A stretch of DNA of 8,304 bases, taken from contig CAZQAE010000131.1 in the NCBI GenBank assembly GCA_964591275.1, positions 1 through 8,304 on the forward strand, given 5' to 3'. The position numbers and the translations under genes are program-made. Below are positions 4,251-8,304 of the stretch, piece by piece; within the stretch, counting starts at the first letter, position 1; each line of letters begins with the position of its first letter. This DNA is from G963674685 sp964591275 (GTDB taxonomy: Bacteria; Lernaellota; Lernaellaia; JACKCT01). The notes under the pieces are model-generated. The model was given only the letters and a program-made list of their open reading frames with translations. It was not told the origin of the DNA and searched no databases.

Positions 4251-6023
4251 TCAGTCCCGAGAACAACGAAACCCACCGTCGGTGGTCCTGTACGAAGGGT
4301 CGAACCAGAACCGAAACGATGTGCGTACGAACCTGGGATTATAGTACCAACCACCGCCCCGGATAACGCGGTACGATGCTTTTGTACGGTTTGTTGGATT
4401 TCTTTCAGACATCCGGTTGTAATAGTCCTTGTCGTACCAATCCTCGCACCATTCATACACATTGCCCAGCGTGTCATAGAGTCCGTAAGCATTGGGCTGC
4501 TTTTGACCAACCGGATGGGTCTTGCTCCCAGAATTGTTTTTACACCAAGCAATTGAATCCAGGTTGCCGTATCTCGCTGTGCTTGTGCCTCCACGCGCGG
4601 CATATTCCCACTGGGCCTCTGTTGGCAACTCTTTTCCCACTTTTGCACAATAGCTTTTGGCGTCGTTCCAGGACACCTTCTCAACCGGGCAGTTTGAGCA
4701 GTTTTTGAAACGACTCGGGTTCTTTCCCATGACTCGCTGGTATTCCGTTTGCGTCACTTCATACACATCCATGTAAAAGGAATCCAGATAAACACGCTTG
4801 CGGGGCTTCTCGCGGTCAAAGCACTTGCTGTCGCCAGGCACGCAACCCATGTAAAACCATCCGGCGGGAATCTTAACCATCCCTTCCGGTTCGTTGTACC
4901 AGCCATCGACCTCATCGTAATAGGGATTGTCATCGGGAAAGTCGGACAGGAACTGTTTGTAAATCTTTTTCTTGGCCGACGTGGAGTAGCCCGCGCTTTG
5001 CTTATAGCCTTTGACCTTTGCGTATGTTTTACGAATGGCTTTCTGTTTAGCTTCACGGTTTTTTCTTTCGGTTGCTTTCACTGCCTCGATGCGCTGCTGC
5101 TCGGCCTGAGCGATGGCGTCGTAGTTTGATGTGTCGGGAGGCGTATAAGTGGATTCAACCTCAACTGGAGTTGGCGGAACCGGCGCTACAGCCGATGCTG
5201 ATGCATAGCGGAACACCATCTGCCCCGCACCGGCCATGACATCGTAAACGGGAATCTGTCTACTGTTTTTGAATTTGACGTTTCTTTCGGCATACGCGCC
5301 AAGCTCTTTGAAGGTGATATATCCATCGCCGTCGGTGTCCGCATTGCCATCCAAGCCTTCCAGGAGTTTATCCGTAAAAAGGCCGTCCACTGCTTTATGG
5401 TTCGGCATCCCGGCTGTGATGCCGTAAATGCCGCGTTTATTGAGGTATTCGGATACGGTGGCGGTCGGGATATTCGATCTGGTGAGCACCAGGCCCGAAA
5501 AGCAGGAATCCAGAATTACAAGCGTATGCTTGGCCCTGGAGTTATTAGTCAATTCCATTTTTAGCTGTTCCATCGGAACGTAACTGGTCGTGTCGCCTGA
5601 TCGTCCTTCGACGGGCACCAGGTATCCGGTCTCTCTGTTGTCGAAGCCGGATTTTTCAATATACCCGTGTCCTGAATAGAAAAAGATGAAGCGGTCTTTC
5701 GAGCTGGTTTCCCGGGCGGCCTTGCGAAGCTGCCTGATGATGGCCGGGCCGGTTGCCTGTTTATTATAAAGCTCATGCACGGTGAAGCCGCGTTTGCGAA
5801 GCGCCGCCGCCGTCTTTTTGCCGTCGCTGACCGCTTTGGACAACTGATTCCAGCCATGTGAATAGCTATTGATCCCCACGACGAGGGCGATGCTGTTGTC
5901 ATACCACTGGCCTTCAACAACAGGCGCGGAGAAGCCGGGGCCTTTTGTTTGAGCGAAAGCCAAAGAAATAATTATCCCCACGCACGCCAAAGATAAGATT
6001 GCGAGAAGGATTGCTCTTTTCAT
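4251..6023 (-). CDS. Secreted caspase-like peptidase with EF-hand loop and FGE/C-type-lectin domain
   Basis: Residues 1-24 are a Sec signal peptide (MKRAILLAILSLACVG..., likely cleaved after AFA), so the protein acts in the periplasm or outside. Residues about 43-270 are a caspase (peptidase C14) domain with both catalytic residues: His119 in YSGHG and Cys174 in LDSCFSG. Within it, residues 229-240 (DTDGDGYITFKE) match a canonical calcium-binding EF-hand loop. Residues about 300-345 are a charged, probably coiled linker. Residues 381-590 are a formylglycine-generating-enzyme-like (SUMF1) domain of C-type-lectin fold: MVKIPAGWFYMG, LPTEAQWEYAARGG, GLYDTLGNVYEWCEDWY, RVIRGGGW and a final GGFRC. 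The paired cysteines of true FGE near the RGGSW motif are absent, so it is probably a ligand-binding, non-catalytic module. The start is supported by TAGGTG upstream. The ankyrin gene ends 84 bp upstream on the same strand, so co-transcription is possible. Confidence 0.92.
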   Translation of the reverse strand: MKRAILLAILSLACVGIIISLAFAQTKGPGFSAPVVEGQWYDNSIALVVGINSYSHGWNQLSKAVSDGKKTAAALRKRGFTVHELYNKQATGPAIIRQLRKAARETSSKDRFIFFYSGHGYIEKSGFDNRETGYLVPVEGRSGDTTSYVPMEQLKMELTNNSRAKHTLVILDSCFSGLVLTRSNIPTATVSEYLNKRGIYGITAGMPNHKAVDGLFTDKLLEGLDGNADTDGDGYITFKELGAYAERNVKFKNSRQIPVYDVMAGAGQMVFRYASASAVAPVPPTPVEVESTYTPPDTSNYDAIAQAEQQRIEAVKATERKNREAKQKAIRKTYAKVKGYKQSAGYSTSAKKKIYKQFLSDFPDDNPYYDEVDGWYNEPEGMVKIPAGWFYMGCVPGDSKCFDREKPRKRVYLDSFYMDVYEVTQTEYQRVMGKNPSRFKNCSNCPVEKVSWNDAKSYCAKVGKELPTEAQWEYAARGGTSTARYGNLDSIAWCKNNSGSKTHPVGQKQPNAYGLYDTLGNVYEWCEDWYDKDYYNRMSERNPTNRTKASYRVIRGGGWYYNPRFVRTSFRFWFDPSYRTTDGGFRCSRD

Positions 6024-6107
6024 TTTTCACCTACGAAGATTATTGCCGCTTGGACGAAGGCAATGATGGTTCAGTCGCGGGGAATAATCAAGGAGTTTGG
6101 TAGTGGG

Positions 6108-6740
6108 TCAGCGAGGCCGATTGTCCGCGATAAAAAGGTCGGCCCCGAAGCTCACCAAAAGCTGCAACATGCGGTCGTGCCTCTCCGCCGACGCGATGTG
6201 GGCGGGAGTTCTGCCTTTGTGGTCAGTCGCATCCACCTTCGCGCCGAGTTCTAACAATGCCTGGGCGACGGCCACGTTGTCGGCGACGGCGGCCAGGTGC
6301 AGGGGTGTCTTCCCTTCAGTGTCGCGGGTGTTCGGATCAGCCCCGCGCGCACAGAGCATCCGAACGATGCGGGCAACCTTTTCGGCGTCGACAAACATCT
6401 CGGCGGCGGCGTGCAGCGGAGTCCTCGCTAAATTCCTCTCAGTCTTGTTTACGTCGGCACCGTGGCGCAGCAGCAGGTCAGCCATCCGCTCGTCTCGGTT
6501 GCCGATGGCCAACTCCAAAGGGTTCATGTCGAACATCCCCAGCGCGGAGGGATCGGCTCCCAAACCCAACAAAAAGGCGGCGGTGTTGTGATCGCCATTG
6601 TACACGGCCCAGGTCAAGGGGGTCGAGCCGGTGTGGTCGTGCGCCTGGGCGTCAAGATCAACGCCGCGTCGGAGCAGTCGGTGTGCGGTCACTAGGTCGC
6701 CGCGTTCGGCGGCGCGTAGCAGTTGATGTTCAAGGGTCAT
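6108..6740 (-). CDS. Ankyrin-repeat protein, 210 aa
   Basis: The protein is almost entirely ankyrin repeats, a protein-protein interaction scaffold. Five clear 33-residue units occur at about 37-69, 71-103, 105-141, 142-174 and 175-207, each with TPLxxA-like and LLxxGAD motifs (GKTPLHLAA, LLELGAKVD; GRTPAHIAS, LVSFGADLF). Residues 3-35 form a degenerate capping repeat. The fourth unit is about four residues longer than the rest. There is no signal peptide or membrane segment, so a cytoplasmic location is expected, unlike the secreted caspase protein encoded next to it. The ATG at 6740 is strongly supported by AAGGAGG upstream. The partner is unknown; regulating or sequestering a neighbour product is speculative. 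Confidence 0.93.
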   Translation of the reverse strand: MTLEHQLLRAAERGDLVTAHRLLRRGVDLDAQAHDHTGSTPLTWAVYNGDHNTAAFLLGLGADPSALGMFDMNPLELAIGNRDERMADLLLRHGADVNKTERNLARTPLHAAAEMFVDAEKVARIVRMLCARGADPNTRDTEGKTPLHLAAVADNVAVAQALLELGAKVDATDHKGRTPAHIASAERHDRMLQLLVSFGADLFIADNRPR

Positions 6741-6945
6741 TGTGGCCTCCTTGTATTCACTTCAGCTAACGGTATCTTCTTCGGACTCGATGATGGCGTT
6801 CATACTCTTCGAGTGATCGAATAGTCGATGAGGCTGGACTAGATTGGCTCACGCAGGTGAACCCCGATGGTTTCAAAGACCATCTTGACGATGCTCGCCG
6901 TTTCTTTCATGGAAGATGAGGCAAGCTACCTTGCATGGAAACAAT
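6741..6945. other. Intergenic gap, no gene seen
   Basis: This 205-bp gap lies between the phage-type integrase gene and the ankyrin gene. It holds a weak 5-bp hairpin, GCAAG-CTAC-CTTGC (6921-6934), and a short inverted repeat, ATCGA-ATAG-TCGAT (6816-6829). Only tiny open frames occur, none with a good ribosome site. The gap presumably contains the promoter for the ankyrin gene, but no consensus promoter stands out. Confidence 0.4.
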
Positions 6946-8142
6946 TCAGGTCTTTTTTTTCTTGGATGGTTTTCGTACTCTCGCCCGCTTTTTTGAACGT
7001 TGCATTTTTCTCTTTTGGGATTGCTTTGCCTTTGATGGTGGCGTGAATGAGAACGATCCGTCGGCACCTCTGTAGGCGAGGGGGGAGAAGTGGGCATATT
7101 TTGCCATCACCTTAAAATCCGAGTGTCCCATCACTATCATCAGCTCATAAGGATCACCCCTGTTGCGAACCCACATGCTGGCGAAGGTATGGCGCAATTC
7201 ATGAAATCGAAGACGCGGCAATCCTGCCCTTTTTAGGGTGTTGTGGTAGGTTTGCTTAAATATCCGGAAATCTGAGCGTAACATCCCTCCCTCTTCAGCG
7301 GCGGATGGAAAAACAAGTCCGAGCGGATTAGTCAGATTTTCGCTTATAACTTTCCAATCCCAAAGGAGAGGATGAAGTTTGTCGAGAATCGGAATATGAC
7401 GATACTTGCCGGACTTCGGTGTGTTTTCATATGACCGTTTAATGGTTATCAAATTACCGGTGAAGTCCACATCTTCCCATCTCAAACCAGCCAATTCTCC
7501 GGCGCGAAGACCCGTGTAAACCGCCGTAGCATATAGTGCATATACATCAGGGCGTTCCTTGGCTGCACCGAGAAAGGCCGAAATTTGTTCATCGTTCTCC
7601 AAGACCTTAAAATCGTAAGGATCAACCCTTGGTGCCTTGATGATCGGAACGTAGTCGACTTTGCCAAGCTCGGCGGCATACTTCAGTATTGACCTTAGCA
7701 GTGCAAGTACCTTCTTCTGGGTCGCCGGTTTCTGTTCACCGAATTTTTTGGCTTTGAAATCTCTGATTTGTTCCGGACCGATTTTTCTCATTGGTAAAGG
7801 ACCAAGCATATCCTTATAATAGTGAGCCCAATTCTGGCGGTCATCTCTCGGATGTCTCTTCTGGGTGATTATATCCGGCTCCCAGTAATTATCAAAAAAC
7901 TCCTGCAACGTGAGTGAATCTGGATTGTAGGGCTTTCGACCGTCAGCGATAGCTTGAAGATCGCCTCCGATTCGTCTGAGTTCGGCGGCGGCGGCGGCAT
8001 AAGCGACCTTTTTATCACCCTGGTATTTAGCAAAGGTAAAGGTTTTTGATCGACGATCTCCGTTGGGTTCAAACCACTGAATACGGTAGCCGATCCACTC
8101 GCCGTGGGCGTTGTACTTCTGTGGCGTGGCGGTCTGTGGCAT
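6946..8142 (-). CDS. Phage-type tyrosine integrase, 398 aa
   Basis: Site-specific integrase for insertion or excision of a phage or integrative element. Counting from the ATG at 8142, residues 9-60 (KYNAHGEWIGYRIQWFEPNG...) look like an arm-site DNA-binding beta-sheet domain. About 75-170 is the SAM-like core-binding domain, and about 180-360 the catalytic domain. Active-site residues are Arg213 (TGLRAGEL), Lys243 or Lys246 (PKSGKYR), His314 and Arg317 (HELRHTF), His340 (MGHSD) and Tyr349 (AKYAHFS). The last 28 residues are extremely basic, ending KPSKKKKT. The frame stays open up to 8208, but the 8142 start has AAGGAGG at 8149-8155 with 6-nt spacing, so the longer form is unlikely. The promoter and operator-like repeats lie at 8171-8288. 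Confidence 0.94.
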   Translation of the reverse strand: MPQTATPQKYNAHGEWIGYRIQWFEPNGDRRSKTFTFAKYQGDKKVAYAAAAAELRRIGGDLQAIADGRKPYNPDSLTLQEFFDNYWEPDIITQKRHPRDDRQNWAHYYKDMLGPLPMRKIGPEQIRDFKAKKFGEQKPATQKKVLALLRSILKYAAELGKVDYVPIIKAPRVDPYDFKVLENDEQISAFLGAAKERPDVYALYATAVYTGLRAGELAGLRWEDVDFTGNLITIKRSYENTPKSGKYRHIPILDKLHPLLWDWKVISENLTNPLGLVFPSAAEEGGMLRSDFRIFKQTYHNTLKRAGLPRLRFHELRHTFASMWVRNRGDPYELMIVMGHSDFKVMAKYAHFSPLAYRGADGSFSFTPPSKAKQSQKRKMQRSKKRARVRKPSKKKKT

Positions 8143-8170
8143 GGGCTTCCTCCTTAAAAAAAATGCTGTT

Positions 8171-8269
8171 TGCACAATGAGCACAATTCCTGCGGAATTT
8201 TGGTGCACCGTTCATAAATTTCTCTGCTTGATGCACAATGTTGTGCAAACACCCCCGTATTGTGCACAA
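8171..8269. promoter_or_regulatory. Cluster of TTGTGCA/TGCACAA sites upstream of the integrase
   Basis: The heptamer TGCACAA or its complement occurs at 8171-8177, 8232-8238, 8241-8247, 8260-8266 and 8263-8269, with a near copy (AGCACAA) at 8180-8186. Two pairs form dyads: TGCACAA-TG-TTGTGCA (8232-8247) and TTGTGCACAA (8260-8269). The last overlaps the proposed -10 box. This is the pattern of a repressor operator array, or of integrase/excisionase arm sites. Confidence 0.6.
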
Positions 8270-8288
8270 CACTATATTCGATTGTCAA
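8259..8288 (-). promoter_or_regulatory. Probable integrase promoter
   Basis: On the minus strand, a perfect TTGACA (8288-8283) is followed after 18 bp by CACAAT (8264-8259), a 4-of-6 match to TATAAT. The -10 box lies inside the TTGTGCACAA dyad, so a protein bound there would block transcription. The 5' untranslated region would be about 110 nt. Confidence 0.5.
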
Positions 8289-8304
8289 GAAAATATATTC
8301 TTTA

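Noticed and set aside
3631..4344. 237-codon plus-strand frame overlapping the 149-aa gene
   Set aside because: Its Arg/Gly-rich composition is typical of an out-of-frame reading of GC-rich coding DNA, and it runs through the twin hairpins.
4251..4400. Complete diversity-generating retroelement
   Set aside because: No reverse transcriptase, accessory Avd-type gene or second near-copy of this segment is found in the window.
4139..4684. 181-codon minus-strand open frame and several long plus-strand frames over the caspase-FGE gene
   Set aside because: They overlap a domain-rich gene in other frames and show no domains or ribosome sites of their own.
6839..6910. 23-aa minus-strand frame (starting MKETASIVKM) and another short frame just downstream of it
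   Set aside because: No ribosome site and no recognisable product. It could be a gene remnant, but nothing in the sequence proves it.
8143..8208. 22-residue N-terminal extension of the phage-type integrase
   Set aside because: The strong AAGGAGG site places the start at 8142, and the extension has no good ribosome site.

Overview
The window looks like accessory DNA of a moderately GC-rich Gram-negative-type bacterium: strong AAGGAGG-type ribosome sites, and a lipobox-free Sec signal on the secreted protein. Caspase/formylglycine-generating-enzyme-like (FGE) fusions and ankyrin proteins are common in Desulfobacterota, Nitrospirota, Planctomycetota and cyanobacteria. The taxon cannot be fixed from this sequence. 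There are no tRNA, rRNA or housekeeping genes. Two unrelated tyrosine recombinases lie at the two sides of the window, which points to one or two integrative elements.

Layout. Positions 1-266 hold no gene, only a rho-independent terminator for a plus-strand transcript entering from the left. Positions 267-3104 are a minus-strand gene group read right to left: a 415-aa orphan with an HTH-like segment and a C-terminal cysteine cluster, a XerC/D-like integrase (319 aa), and a 155-aa orphan. A palindrome with dif-like geometry sits just after the integrase gene. The 415-aa gene has a strong minus-strand promoter (3458-3486) and a leader of about 345 nt. That leader contains two related folded domains sharing a 12-nt identical core, plus a perfect palindrome just before the ribosome site. 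It is the best candidate in the window for an undescribed element.

Positions 3530-3979 carry a lone plus-strand 149-aa orphan with a tryptophan/arginine-rich tail. A pair of perfect GC-rich hairpins (4165-4207) lies between it and a convergent minus-strand gene. That gene (4251-6023) encodes a secreted caspase-like peptidase with an EF-hand loop and a C-terminal FGE/C-type-lectin domain of the kind often used as a target of diversity-generating retroelements. An ankyrin-repeat protein gene lies just upstream on the same strand (6108-6740). Positions 6946-8142 encode a phage-type integrase with a very basic tail. Its promoter is overlapped by a cluster of TTGTGCA/TGCACAA sites.

How the parts may work together (inference): the 415-aa protein, the XerC-like integrase and the 155-aa protein look like the mobility and control module of one element. 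The caspase-FGE and ankyrin genes look like cargo, possibly sensing or conflict-related. The phage-type integrase may belong to the same or an adjacent element. No reverse transcriptase, template repeat, CRISPR array or transposase was seen.
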